Positions 28,365-37,318 of a DNA stretch of 64,000 nt are shown piece after piece; the stretch's first letter is position 1, and each line of letters begins with the position of its first letter. The stretch covers positions 62,001 through 126,000 of the forward strand of contig JAKAVV010000001.1 of assembly GCA_021817145.1 (NCBI GenBank). Direction: 5' to 3'. The notes under the pieces are model-generated. The model worked only from the letters and a program-made list of their open reading frames with translations, made no database searches and was not told where the DNA came from. This stretch comes from a bacterium (GTDB lineage: Bacteria; Vulcanimicrobiota; JABDET01). The translations under genes were made by a program, and so were the position numbers.

Positions 28365-28862
28365 ATGAAATTATTTTTTGAGCTGCCAGAGGGAAAAGAA
28401 ATGATAGAGGCAAGCATTGATACGGATTCCAGGAGTTCTGATTTCTATCAGGCGCGGATTGATGGCAGAACTCTGAGTGTTAAACTTTATCCTTTTTCAG
28501 AACAGGGGTGGCTGCTGCTGGAGAGAAATAAAGTCAGTCCGCTTTATATGATCAAAAATAAAGATCAGATTCTGGTATGGTTTGAAGGGAAAGTCTATCC
28601 TTTAAAACTTAAGCCAGAAAAAAAAGAGAAGAAACCTTTTTTCCATTCAGGTGAAATTACTGCCCCAATGCCAGGGAGAATCATTAAAGTTTTGGTTAAT
28701 CCGGGTGATTCTGTTTCAGCTGAGAAACCTCTGCTGGTTTTAGAATCCATGAAAATGGAGATGACGATTTCAGCCCCGTTTTCAGGGGATGTTAAAACTA
28801 TCTTTTGTCAGCCAGGGGAAATGGTTGAAATGGGGAAACTTTTGATGGAGCTTCAATCCTGA
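28365..28862 (+). CDS. Biotinyl (BCCP-type) carrier protein
   Basis: 165 aa. The C-terminal 75 residues form a biotinyl/lipoyl domain with APMPGRIIKVLVNPGDSV and the biotin site Lys in LESMKMEM. The N-terminal 85 residues (beta-rich, no Ala/Pro linker) resemble the BT/linker part of carboxylase alpha chains. It begins 4 nt after the carboxylase, so together they look like an alpha chain split into two genes. It should shuttle carboxybiotin to an unseen carboxyltransferase. Confidence 0.88.
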   Translation: MKLFFELPEGKEMIEASIDTDSRSSDFYQARIDGRTLSVKLYPFSEQGWLLLERNKVSPLYMIKNKDQILVWFEGKVYPLKLKPEKKEKKPFFHSGEITAPMPGRIIKVLVNPGDSVSAEKPLLVLESMKMEMTISAPFSGDVKTIFCQPGEMVEMGKLLMELQS

Positions 28863-28899
28863 TGCTAACCTTTTCTGCCACTATTGGAGAACGACAAAG

Positions 28900-29829
28900 A
28901 TGATTTTGCCAAAGTTTGTTACTCTTGTGGAAGTAGGTCCAAGAGATGGGCTTCAAAATGAGCCCGAAACAATTTCAACAACTGACAAGTTGAAATTCAT
29001 TGAGATATTGTCAGAAAGCGGGTTAAAAGAGATTGAAGTTACTTCTTTTGTTAGACCGGATCAGATTCCTCAACTGTCAGATGCAGCGCTGCTGGCTAAC
29101 CAGCTTCCAAGCTCTCATTCTGTTCTTTATTCTGCTCTGGTTCCAAATTTGAAGGGGCTTGAAAGAGCTCGCTCAAGCGGAATAAAAAAAATCGCTGTTT
29201 TTACCGCTGCTTCAGAAACTTTCAATCAAAAGAATATTCATGCCAGTATTCAGGAATCTCTGGATCGTTTCAAAGAGCTGATTCCTGAAGCCCAAAAAAT
29301 CGGAATGGAAATAAGAGGGTATATTTCAACTGGATTTGTCTGTCCTTTTGAAGGGGACGTTCCAAAAGAAAAGGTTTTAGAGGTGGCTGAAAAGCTTTTA
29401 GAGATGGGGATTGGACAGATTTCAATTGGAGATACCATTGGAGCTGCTTCTCCTAAAGATGTGGAAGAAACGATTGGATTTCTTTTAGCGAAAATTTCAG
29501 CAGGAAAAATTGCTCTGCATTTTCATGATACTTATGGAACCGCTCTTGCCAATGTGTATGCTGCTCTTCAACTGGGGATTACCACTTTTGATTCTTCGGC
29601 AGGAGGGCTTGGTGGATGTCCTTTTGCTCCAGGGGCTGCTGGAAATATTGGAACAGAAGATTTGATCTATTTTTTTCATCGAATGGGGATAAAAACAGGG
29701 GTAGATTTAAATAAAATTTTCGAAGCTTCTTCTTTTATTTCTAATCTTTTGAAACGTCCACTGTCCAGCAGACAGTGGCAGAGATTGAGATCTCAGCAAA
29801 AAGGTAAAAATTCTGGGAATGGTAAATAA
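28900..29829 (+). CDS. mvaB: Hydroxymethylglutaryl-CoA lyase
   Basis: TIM-barrel lyase splitting HMG-CoA into acetyl-CoA and acetoacetate, the last step of leucine degradation. VEVGPRDGLQNEP (metal and catalytic Asp/Arg), SVLY...LVPNLKGLERA, and the signature GGLGGCPFAPGAAGN with the mobile-loop Cys are present. 309 aa is normal. Its position after a biotin-dependent carboxylase is the usual leucine/isovalerate layout, although isovaleryl-CoA dehydrogenase and methylglutaconyl-CoA hydratase are absent here. Confidence 0.93.
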   Translation: MILPKFVTLVEVGPRDGLQNEPETISTTDKLKFIEILSESGLKEIEVTSFVRPDQIPQLSDAALLANQLPSSHSVLYSALVPNLKGLERARSSGIKKIAVFTAASETFNQKNIHASIQESLDRFKELIPEAQKIGMEIRGYISTGFVCPFEGDVPKEKVLEVAEKLLEMGIGQISIGDTIGAASPKDVEETIGFLLAKISAGKIALHFHDTYGTALANVYAALQLGITTFDSSAGGLGGCPFAPGAAGNIGTEDLIYFFHRMGIKTGVDLNKIFEASSFISNLLKRPLSSRQWQRLRSQQKGKNSGNGK

Positions 29830-29835
29830 ATCAGC

Positions 29836-31218
29836 ATGAACTTAACAGAACAGCTGATAAAAGCAAAAACCTTTCTTCATTCAGATCCATCTCTTTTACA
29901 ATGGGATAAAGAATATTTATGGCATCCATTCACTCAAATGGAGGAATGGCTGCAGGAAGAGCCTCTTGTCATTGAAAGAGGGGATGGGGCTTTCCTTTAT
30001 GATATTGAAGGAAAGCGATATATTGATGCTGTAAGCTCGATTTGGTGCGCGGTTCATGGTCATAACCATCCGTATATTGTGAGTTCAATGATTGATCAGA
30101 TTTCAAAAATCTCTCATTCCACTCTTTTAGGATTATCGAGTGTTCCTGCCATTCGATTAGCGGAGAAATTGATCGCTGCTGCTCCAAAAGGATTAAAAAA
30201 AGTCTTTTTTTCGGATTCTGGCGCAGGGGCTGTTGAAGTGGCTTTAAAGATGGCTGTGCAGTACTGGCACCTGCGGGGAGAAAAGAGAACACGATTTTTA
30301 AGAGTGCAGGGATCGTATCATGGAGATACTTTTGGCAGTATGAGTGTGGGGTACTCTGATGCTTTCCATAAACCTTTTCAGGAAATGCTGTTTGAAGCAG
30401 ATACCATTCCATCCCCTTATTATTTAAAGAAAACGAAAAAAATAACAGAAGAAGAAGCGGAAAAAGAATCGTTGTTAAAAGCCGAAGAGTTTTTAGAAGA
30501 ACATGGCTCGCAGACTGCTGCTTGCATTGTGGAACCTCTTATTCAAGGGGCCGCTGGTATTATTCCCCATTCCTCTCGTTATTTAAAATCTCTTTATGAT
30601 AGGGTAAAATCTTATTCTGTCTTGTTCATTGGGGATGAAGTGGCAGTCGGGTTTGGAAGAACTGGAACCCTTTTTGCGGTTGAACAAGCGGGAATCTCAC
30701 CTGATCTCTTATGCCTTGGGAAAGGTTTAAGCGGAGGATATCTTCCTTTATCAGCAACCCTTGCCACAGAAGAAATTTTTGAAGCTTTTTTAGCGCCTTT
30801 CGAGGAGTTTAAGCAGTTTTTTCATGGACATACTTTTTCAGGGAACTCTCTTGCCTGCGCAGCTGGAATCGCGAGCCTTGAGATTTTCAAAAAAGAGAAT
30901 ACTTTAAAAAGGTTGGAACCAAAACTGGATCTGTTCTGGTCTTTTTTGAAAGAAAAGATTGAGCCGCTTGAAAATGTGATGGAGGTTAGAGGGAAAGGAT
31001 TTTTTGCGGGAATAGAAGTAGGAAAAAATAAGCGGGAGAATTTTCCGGTGGAGTTTAGAGCAGGGAAAAAAATAATGATGAAAGCAAGAAGTTATGGGAT
31101 TATTTTTAGACCTCTTCTGGATACTATTGTTTTAGCTCCACCTTTAAATATTCAGGAAGGGATTTTGAAGGAACTTTTGAACGGTATTTTAAATTCGATT
31201 CAGGAGGAATTAAGATGA
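29836..31218 (+). CDS. bioA: Adenosylmethionine-8-amino-7-oxononanoate aminotransferase
   Basis: PLP enzyme of biotin synthesis (KAPA to DAPA, S-adenosylmethionine as amino donor). LWHPFTQMEEW is the BioA signature that separates it from other class III aminotransferases. PLP-binding elements SDSGAGAVEVALKMA, GDEVAVGFGRTG and the Schiff-base Lys in LCLGKGLSGGYLP are present. 460 aa is normal. It starts 7 nt after the HMG-CoA lyase and overlaps bioD by 4 bp. No BirA-type operator was seen. Confidence 0.95.
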   Translation: MNLTEQLIKAKTFLHSDPSLLQWDKEYLWHPFTQMEEWLQEEPLVIERGDGAFLYDIEGKRYIDAVSSIWCAVHGHNHPYIVSSMIDQISKISHSTLLGLSSVPAIRLAEKLIAAAPKGLKKVFFSDSGAGAVEVALKMAVQYWHLRGEKRTRFLRVQGSYHGDTFGSMSVGYSDAFHKPFQEMLFEADTIPSPYYLKKTKKITEEEAEKESLLKAEEFLEEHGSQTAACIVEPLIQGAAGIIPHSSRYLKSLYDRVKSYSVLFIGDEVAVGFGRTGTLFAVEQAGISPDLLCLGKGLSGGYLPLSATLATEEIFEAFLAPFEEFKQFFHGHTFSGNSLACAAGIASLEIFKKENTLKRLEPKLDLFWSFLKEKIEPLENVMEVRGKGFFAGIEVGKNKRENFPVEFRAGKKIMMKARSYGIIFRPLLDTIVLAPPLNIQEGILKELLNGILNSIQEELR

Positions 31219-31883
31219 AAGGGTTTTTAATTACAGGGACAGACACTGGAATTGGGAAAACTTATGTTGGAGTCCATCTGGCAAAAGCTTTTTTGAACCA
31301 GGGGATAAAAAAAGTTGGGGTTTTTAAACCTGTTGAAACAGGGGTTCTTGATATTCCTCAAGATGCTCTGGCATTAAAAGAAGCGGCTCAATGCTGCGAA
31401 GGATTGGAAGTGGTTTGCCCTTACACTTTTCGGGATCCTGTGGCTCCTTATGTCGCTTCTAAAAGAGAAGGGAGACCGATTCTGTTATCTATTTTGCAAG
31501 ACACTTATCAAAGAATTGCGGAAAGACATGAGATGATTATTGTAGAAACAGCAGGCGGACTGATGGTTCCAATTAATGAAAAAGCTTCTTATGCTGATTT
31601 AGCCTTATTATTGAAACTTCCTGTTGTTGTGGTTGTAGGGAAACGTCTTGGAGCGATTAATCATGCGCTCTTAACCATTGAAACCGCAAAAGCGAAAAAG
31701 CTGGATCTTTTAGGTTTTGTGATCAATGAGTTTCAGGAAGATACCTCTCCAGGGGCAGCTTCAGTGGAATCTGTGTTAAAAGAGTTTTCCAATGTTCCAG
31801 TATTAGGGACTGTTCATTATCAGGGAGATGCATCTCGTGTGGCATCTGTTTTGTCTGAAAAGATTTTAGAGTTTGCGTATTGA
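31215..31883 (+). CDS. bioD: Dethiobiotin synthetase
   Basis: ATP-dependent carboxylase closing the ureido ring of dethiobiotin. The P-loop GTDTGIGKTYVGVHLA, FKPVETGV and ETAGGLMVPI are diagnostic. 222 aa. It overlaps bioA by 4 bp. bioB and bioF are not in the window, so the pathway is split. Co-location with a biotin-dependent carboxylase suggests shared supply and demand. Confidence 0.95.
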   Translation: MKGFLITGTDTGIGKTYVGVHLAKAFLNQGIKKVGVFKPVETGVLDIPQDALALKEAAQCCEGLEVVCPYTFRDPVAPYVASKREGRPILLSILQDTYQRIAERHEMIIVETAGGLMVPINEKASYADLALLLKLPVVVVVGKRLGAINHALLTIETAKAKKLDLLGFVINEFQEDTSPGAASVESVLKEFSNVPVLGTVHYQGDASRVASVLSEKILEFAY

Positions 31884-31912
31884 ATGATTGTGAATGACTG
31901 TTTGAGTTGTTT

Positions 31913-31988
<76 letters not shown>

Positions 31989-31998
31989 GTATTCGTTT

Positions 31999-33723
31999 CT
32001 ATTCTTCCCTGCAGTTCTGCAAGGTAACCATTTGAAATGCGTAAGCATTTAAAATATACTGCTGCAGCATTCTCTGCGCATTGAAAAAGGAGCCGTTGAG
32101 AGCAATGGCATGACGCATGACATCAATATAACTTTGTGGATTTTCATAAAAAAGAGGAAGAATTTTTTTCTCAAGTTTTTCATAAAGAGAAAAAGCGTCT
32201 TGAGCGATATTATCATGGGTTACATAGTCCCATCCCGATTCTCCAATCCCCCAACCTGTAACCCCTTCAATACATCCTTCTATCCACCACCCATCTTGAG
32301 TGCTTAAACTGGGGACCCCATTTAAAGCTGCTTTCATTCCACTGGTGCCAGAAGCTTCAAGAGGTGGTTGAGGGGTATTTAACCAGAGGTCCACCCCTGG
32401 AATGATGATTCTAGCAAGTGAAAAATCGTAATTTTCAAGATAAATGATTTGAATGACATCTTTCAAACTTTTTTTTAATTCAAAAAGATGTTGAATGATT
32501 TTTTTTCCGTCCTCATCTTGTGGATGGGCTTTCCCTGCAAGGATGAATTGGATTGGGTGTTTTTTTGCGATTCTTTTCAATACTTCCAGATCCTGAAATA
32601 CAAGATCAATCCGTTTGTATCGGGTTGCCCGCCGCGCCATCCCGATAGTAAAAGAATCTTGAGGCAGGATTTCTTTTGTTAAACGATTGACTTGATTGAG
32701 AAGTTTTTTTTTCGCGGTTTGATGGGCTCTGTAAAGTTCTTCTTTTGGAATGCTGAGGGCTGAGCGAAGGCTGGCATTGTCCTCCCTCCATCCCGGAATG
32801 TATTTATCATAAAGAATTTGAAATGGTTCTGCTGTCCAGGTAGGAGCATGAACTCCGTTTGTGATAGAATCAATGGTGTATCTCCCAAACATTTTGCTCA
32901 CTACTTCTCTGTTTCTTTTGGATACGCCATTGACATAACGGCTCATCGTGAACGCTAAATGGGCGACATCAAGAGTTCCCTGCAAGCTTAATAGGTTTGT
33001 TAAATTAAAAAAGATATGATCCGAGCCAATAACCTGTTCCACAAGATTTAAAGGGAATCGATCAAAGCCAGCAAGGACAGGGGTATGGGTCGTAAAAACG
33101 CACTTTTTCCTGACTGATTCAATCTCTTTTTCACTAGCGGTCTCTCTGCCGGATTTTACAATTTCTTCTTTTAGAAGTTCTAACGTAAGAAAGCTTGAGT
33201 GCCCTTCATTCATGTGGAATCTCTGCAGGTTATTGTAACCCAGAGCTCTCAGTATTTTGACCCCGCCGATTCCGAGGATAACTTCCTGGCAGAGACGATA
33301 ATGCGGGTCTTCTCCATAAAGGAAATGGGTCAGCTTTCGATCCCACTCTGAATTTCCAGGAAGATCCGCGTCCAGTAAATAAACTGGAACTCTGAAACCT
33401 TCTGCCCCAACTGCTTCGTATTTCCAAGCCTTTAGATTGACCTGTCTTCCTTCAATGAAAACAGAGATAACAGGTTCTTCTTCTTTTAGATAAGCTTCAA
33501 CAACCCATGGTTCTGGTTTTTCAATCTGTTTGCCATAGAGATTCAGTTCCTGGTGAAAATATCCCATTCGATGAATGAGGGTAACAGCCAGAAGGGGGAG
33601 TTTTTTTTCTGCGGCTGCTCGGATCATGTCTCCCGCAAGAATGCCCAGTCCACCGCTGTAAGTTGGAATCTTTTCATCCAGCGCAATTTCCATGGAGAAA
33701 TAAGCAATAGATCGGTCATCCAT
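31999..33723 (-). CDS. glgP: Alpha-glucan (glycogen/maltodextrin) phosphorylase, short form
   Basis: GT35 phosphorylase releasing glucose-1-phosphate from alpha-1,4-glucans. N-terminal IAYFSMEIALDEKIPTYSGG and GGLGILAGD, central FHMNEGHSSFLTLEL, and the PLP/active-site block PPLEASGTSGMKAALNGVPS are seen. At 574 aa it is the compact bacterial type, lacking the N-terminal regulatory region of long GlgP. ATG 33723 begins the conserved domain. It stands between tRNA-Lys and a toxin-antitoxin pair. Confidence 0.92.
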   Translation of the reverse strand: MDDRSIAYFSMEIALDEKIPTYSGGLGILAGDMIRAAAEKKLPLLAVTLIHRMGYFHQELNLYGKQIEKPEPWVVEAYLKEEEPVISVFIEGRQVNLKAWKYEAVGAEGFRVPVYLLDADLPGNSEWDRKLTHFLYGEDPHYRLCQEVILGIGGVKILRALGYNNLQRFHMNEGHSSFLTLELLKEEIVKSGRETASEKEIESVRKKCVFTTHTPVLAGFDRFPLNLVEQVIGSDHIFFNLTNLLSLQGTLDVAHLAFTMSRYVNGVSKRNREVVSKMFGRYTIDSITNGVHAPTWTAEPFQILYDKYIPGWREDNASLRSALSIPKEELYRAHQTAKKKLLNQVNRLTKEILPQDSFTIGMARRATRYKRIDLVFQDLEVLKRIAKKHPIQFILAGKAHPQDEDGKKIIQHLFELKKSLKDVIQIIYLENYDFSLARIIIPGVDLWLNTPQPPLEASGTSGMKAALNGVPSLSTQDGWWIEGCIEGVTGWGIGESGWDYVTHDNIAQDAFSLYEKLEKKILPLFYENPQSYIDVMRHAIALNGSFFNAQRMLQQYILNAYAFQMVTLQNCREE

Positions 33724-33761
33724 ACTTTATGTGTAAATTCTGATTTTGGCTTTATTCCCCT

Positions 33762-34139
33762 TTAAGGCAGCCTATCAGGATTTTTTAATTCTAAATCTAG
33801 AGTTTCTTTTACCGCATTTTCGACTTCTCCGAGCAATTCGTCTGAAAGGGAAGTCAGAGGTCCTTGAATCAATCTAGAATTGTCTACAGCTCGAATTTGA
33901 TCAATCAAAAGATCGGAGTCCCTCTTAAGTTTCTGGGCTTTAGCTATTCTAACACGCAGCGGCCACGCAGCTTCTATAAGATTTGTAGTCAATGGAATGA
34001 TGAGTGTGGAGGGGTGTCCTGCATCTAAGAGAAATTGGGACTGTATGATCAAAACAGGTCTTGTTTTTCCTGGCTCTGTGCCAATTTGTGGGTTTAAGTC
34101 TGCGAGCCAGATCTCTCCTCTGTTAAGTTTCAGGGTCAT
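33762..34139 (-). CDS. MazF/PemK-type mRNA-interferase toxin
   Basis: 125 aa from ATG 34139 (MTLKLNRGEIWLADLNP); the TTG 34160 in the track would run 7 codons further into the antitoxin. RGEIWLADL, GKTRPVLIIQ and the PSTLIIPLTTN block are the CcdB/PemK fold with the RNase-type Arg and Thr. It overlaps the upstream antitoxin by 17 bp, the usual antitoxin-first order. It should cleave mRNA when the antitoxin is degraded. Confidence 0.9.
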   Translation of the reverse strand: MTLKLNRGEIWLADLNPQIGTEPGKTRPVLIIQSQFLLDAGHPSTLIIPLTTNLIEAAWPLRVRIAKAQKLKRDSDLLIDQIRAVDNSRLIQGPLTSLSDELLGEVENAVKETLDLELKNPDRLP

Positions 34140-34377
34140 GTTCAATTTTTGAGAATTCAAGATTTACCCGCATACTCTCTTGCCTGACCTTTTTAGATGC
34201 GGCAGAGATTCGTTTTGCCTTTATTTTTTTATAGGTTTCCTGATTCATTCGGGCAATCGCTTCACGAATATAAGCGGATCTGGATAATTCCAGGATTTGC
34301 GCGCATTCTGAGCTCAGTTCAAGCAGTTTATCCGGAAGTTTCAAAGTGATTACTTGAGGATTGTTTCCGCTCTTCAT
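34123..34377 (-). CDS. Ribbon-helix-helix antitoxin of the MazF-like toxin
   Basis: 84 aa. The N-terminus PQVITLKLPDKLLELSSECA followed by LELSRSAYIREAIARM is a ribbon-helix-helix/CopG-type DNA-binding domain. The charged C-terminus (KAKRISAASKKVRQESMRV) would wrap the toxin. Its -10 box ends only 6 nt before the ATG, predicting a leaderless mRNA. It is expected to repress its own promoter with the toxin. Confidence 0.85.
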   Translation of the reverse strand: MKSGNNPQVITLKLPDKLLELSSECAQILELSRSAYIREAIARMNQETYKKIKAKRISAASKKVRQESMRVNLEFSKIEHDPET

Positions 34378-34383
34378 AAATAC

Positions 34384-34412
34384 ATTTTAGCATATAATTT
34401 GTGTACTGTCAA
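34384..34412 (-). promoter_or_regulatory. Consensus promoter of the MazF-like module, leaderless
   Basis: On the minus strand TTGACA, 17 nt and TAAAAT, then GTATTT and the antitoxin ATG. The expected +1 falls on or beside the ATG. Confidence 0.8.
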
Positions 34413-34460
34413 TAAAAATATACTAAATTAACATACGGATTTAATTCTAAAAACAAGTAT

Positions 34461-35225
34461 TCAAGCCAAGCTCTTGTTTAATAAAGATGCCAGATACCCT
34501 GCTCCAAGACCATTGTCAATGTTTACGACAGAGACTCCGAGAGCGCAGGAGTTCAGCATAGCGAGTAAAGCAGCAAGCCCGTGGAAACTGGCGCCGTACC
34601 CAATGCTGGTGGGAACAGCGATGACAGGTTTGCCAAAAAGTCCTGCTGTCACACTTGGAAGAGCTCCTTCCATCCCTGCCGCAACCACCAGGATTTTACT
34701 CTTCTCGATTATTTCTTTATGATTTAAAAGTCTGTGAACTCCCGCTACTCCAACATCATAAATGCGTTCTACTTTGTTCCCCATAATTTCTGCAGTGACA
34801 GCTGCTTCTTCTGCCACAAAAAGATCAGAGGTTCCTGCTGATAAAATCGCAATTCCAGGGTTCTGCTTCTGCTGCTCGAGCCTGCCGACAATAACCATTC
34901 TTGCGTTTTCGCGATAATCAATGGAACGAAATGATTTCCGCAAAGCTTTCACATGATTTTCTTCAGCTCTTGACGCCACAGCAAATCCATTGGATTCGTA
35001 AATTTTTTTGGCGATTTCAGCGACTTGTTTTGGGGTTTTCCCTTGAGAAAGGATAATTTCTGGAAATCCTGTCCGAAAATGTCTGTGAATATCCGCTTTA
35101 GCAAACCCCAGATTTTCATAAGGCAGAAATTTAAACTTTTCAATCGCTTTTTCAGGGGAGATTTTTCTCTCATGCAAATCCTGAAACAATTTGAAGATTT
35201 TTTCTGGTGAATGTTCTTTTTTCAT
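34461..35225 (-). CDS. larB: Nickel-pincer cofactor biosynthesis protein LarB
   Basis: LarB carboxylates and hydrolyses nicotinate adenine dinucleotide in making the nickel-pincer cofactor of lactate racemase-type enzymes. The N-terminal extension (1-115, with DIHRHFRTGFPEIILSQGKTP) is typical, followed by a PurE-like core: ILSAGTSDLFVAEEAAVTA, VVAAGMEGALPSVTAGL, AVPTSIGYGASFHGLAAL. 254 aa is normal. larA, larC and larE are not in the window. ATG 35225 lies divergent from the next gene. Confidence 0.9.
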   Translation of the reverse strand: MKKEHSPEKIFKLFQDLHERKISPEKAIEKFKFLPYENLGFAKADIHRHFRTGFPEIILSQGKTPKQVAEIAKKIYESNGFAVASRAEENHVKALRKSFRSIDYRENARMVIVGRLEQQKQNPGIAILSAGTSDLFVAEEAAVTAEIMGNKVERIYDVGVAGVHRLLNHKEIIEKSKILVVAAGMEGALPSVTAGLFGKPVIAVPTSIGYGASFHGLAALLAMLNSCALGVSVVNIDNGLGAGYLASLLNKSLA

Positions 35226-35305
35226 GTCTGGCTTATTTCTTTCTTTTAAACTCTAACCCTTTGAATGATGAAGGATACAAGGATATGTATTAGAATCAAG
35301 AGGTG

Positions 35306-35722
35306 ATGAATTTTACAGAAAAAGAAAAAGAGCTGGCTCTGCAGCTGAAGCAAAAGGGGTTGAAGTGGAAGCCAGAAGAAGGGGATTGGTTTTGGGTTAT
35401 GGAGGAGGTTTCTCATCATTTTTATTTAGGAGAAAATCTCCCTGCTTCTTACTTTTTCCAAAAAGGGGGAGTTTTTCTTTTTGATTCTTCCATGATCTGG
35501 CATCTTCAACATGGGGGGCTTAACATCAGCAGTTTTGTTTGGCTTCCATCCTGGAACTTTTGCAGAAAAGTCCTTAGAAACAAGGAGTATCTTTTGGAGC
35601 TTCATGACTCAAAAGATGGGATTTTTCTCCGTGTCAGCAAAAAGGATGAGCAGTATGAACAGAATGCTCTAACTGATTTAGAAGCAGTGTACTCGATACT
35701 TCTCCAAACTTTCCCTTTATAG
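35306..35722 (+). CDS. Hypothetical protein, 138 aa
   Basis: Not recognised. Soluble, no signal peptide, aromatic-rich (GDWFWVMEEVSHHFYLG, SFVWLPSWNF), ending in a helix with an acidic cluster. The opening LALQLKQKGLKWKPEEGDWF recalls small helper proteins of unknown function. The GTG at 35303 directly precedes ATG 35306; AGAGG stands just upstream. It is convergent with gpmI, ending 2 nt before the gpmI stop. Confidence 0.6.
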   Translation: MNFTEKEKELALQLKQKGLKWKPEEGDWFWVMEEVSHHFYLGENLPASYFFQKGGVFLFDSSMIWHLQHGGLNISSFVWLPSWNFCRKVLRNKEYLLELHDSKDGIFLRVSKKDEQYEQNALTDLEAVYSILLQTFPL

Positions 35723-35723
35723 A

Positions 35724-37274
35724 TTAAGATTCAGTCTGGAAAAGCCCTTTCCCTGTCATTTCAGGTGGGGGTTCGATCCCTTGGGCAAGCAGAATCGTTG
35801 GGGCAATATCAGCTAAAATGCCGTTTGTTCTGAGTTTTTTCCCTTTATACTCTTCATTCACAAAAATAAAAGGGACAGGATTGGTGGTGTGAGATGTGGA
35901 GGGTTGGTTTGCTGCAGAATCCCATTTTAATTCAGCGTTTCCATGATCAGCAGTAAGGATAGATAGCCCTCCTTTTTTAAGAACAGCTTCTGTTAACTGT
36001 CCAATCAGTGGATCTAAGGTTTCTACCGCTTTAATGGTGGCTTCCAGATTTCCTGTATGGCCAACCATATCGGCATTTGCAAAATTCATGACAATGCAGT
36101 CATAGAGATCGGATTGTATTTTCTCTAAACAAGCTTGAGCAATTGGAATCGCAGACATTTCAGGCTGCAGGTCATAAGTTGGAATTTTTAATGAGGGGAC
36201 GAGCAGTCTCTCTTCTCCTGGAAAAGGGGCTTCTTTTCCTCCTCCAAAAAAGTAAGTTACATGGGCGTATTTTTCTGTTTCTGCAGTGTGAAATTGTTTT
36301 AGGCCATACTGGCTCCAGATTTCACTGATAGTGTTTTTTAAGTCTTCTTCTTCAAATGCGGCAGGAGTCGTGAATTGAGTATCGTATTGTGTCATGCTGC
36401 AGAAGGAAATTTTTGGCTGCTGCAAGTGGAATCCAGGAAAATTTTGAGTGGTTAAAGCAGAAGTTAACTCTCGTGCTCTGTCAGCTCTAAAATTAAAAAA
36501 GATCACTCCATCTCCATCTTGAATAATCGGCTGTTCTTTTTTAGAGTCAGATTGAATCAGAGTTGGCAGGACGAATTCATCGCTTTCCCCCCGTTGATAC
36601 GCTTTTAAGACAGCTTCTTGAGCTGAGCCAGCCTGGAGCCCTTCTCCCAGCGCAAGGGCTCGGTAAGCCTTTTCAAGTCTATCCCATCTTTTATCTCGAT
36701 CCATGGCATAATATCTTCCTGCCACACTCCCAACAAGACCAGTATTAAATTTTTTCATAACTTTTTCTAATCTCTGAAGATAAGTTAACGCAGATTTTGG
36801 AGGGGTGTCTCTCCCATCTAAAAAAGCATGGATGATTAATTGGACAACTTGTTCTTGTTTTGCCATTTGAATCAGAGCTTCTAGATGTTCGAAAGAGCTG
36901 TGAACCCCTCCATCACTGAGCAGCCCTAAAAGATGAAGCTTCCCTTTTTGTTTTTTTGCGTCTGACATAACTTTTAGAAGAGCAGGATTTTTAAAAAACG
37001 AGCCATTTTCGACTGCGTATGAGATTCGAACAATATCCTGATAAACAATTCTTCCTGCCCCAATATTGAGATGTCCTACTTCAGAGTTCCCCATCAATCC
37101 TTTTGGCAGCCCCACAAATTCTCCAGATGCCTGTAATAAAGTGGAAGGAAAGGTTTCGGTTAATCTATCCATATTGGGGGTTTTAGCTAGTTTAATGGCA
37201 TTGAATTCTCTTTGTTCTCGAATCCCCCATCCATCCAGTATGATAAGAAGGGTTGGTCTGTATTTTATCTGCAC
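35724..37274 (-). CDS. gpmI: 2,3-bisphosphoglycerate-independent phosphoglycerate mutase
   Basis: Mn-dependent glycolytic mutase of the alkaline phosphatase superfamily. LLIILDGWGI with metal Asp, the catalytic Ser in GNSEVGHLNIGAGR, HAFLDGRDTPP, RYYAMDRDKRWDR, ANADMVGHTGN and LTADHGNAE are all present. 516 aa is standard. It is a single gene convergent with the preceding ORF. Confidence 0.97.
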   Translation of the reverse strand: MQIKYRPTLLIILDGWGIREQREFNAIKLAKTPNMDRLTETFPSTLLQASGEFVGLPKGLMGNSEVGHLNIGAGRIVYQDIVRISYAVENGSFFKNPALLKVMSDAKKQKGKLHLLGLLSDGGVHSSFEHLEALIQMAKQEQVVQLIIHAFLDGRDTPPKSALTYLQRLEKVMKKFNTGLVGSVAGRYYAMDRDKRWDRLEKAYRALALGEGLQAGSAQEAVLKAYQRGESDEFVLPTLIQSDSKKEQPIIQDGDGVIFFNFRADRARELTSALTTQNFPGFHLQQPKISFCSMTQYDTQFTTPAAFEEEDLKNTISEIWSQYGLKQFHTAETEKYAHVTYFFGGGKEAPFPGEERLLVPSLKIPTYDLQPEMSAIPIAQACLEKIQSDLYDCIVMNFANADMVGHTGNLEATIKAVETLDPLIGQLTEAVLKKGGLSILTADHGNAELKWDSAANQPSTSHTTNPVPFIFVNEEYKGKKLRTNGILADIAPTILLAQGIEPPPEMTGKGLFQTES

Positions 37275-37318
37275 GAAGTGTGTATTAACTAAAACGCGAT
37301 TCCAATCCTTTTTAGGGT

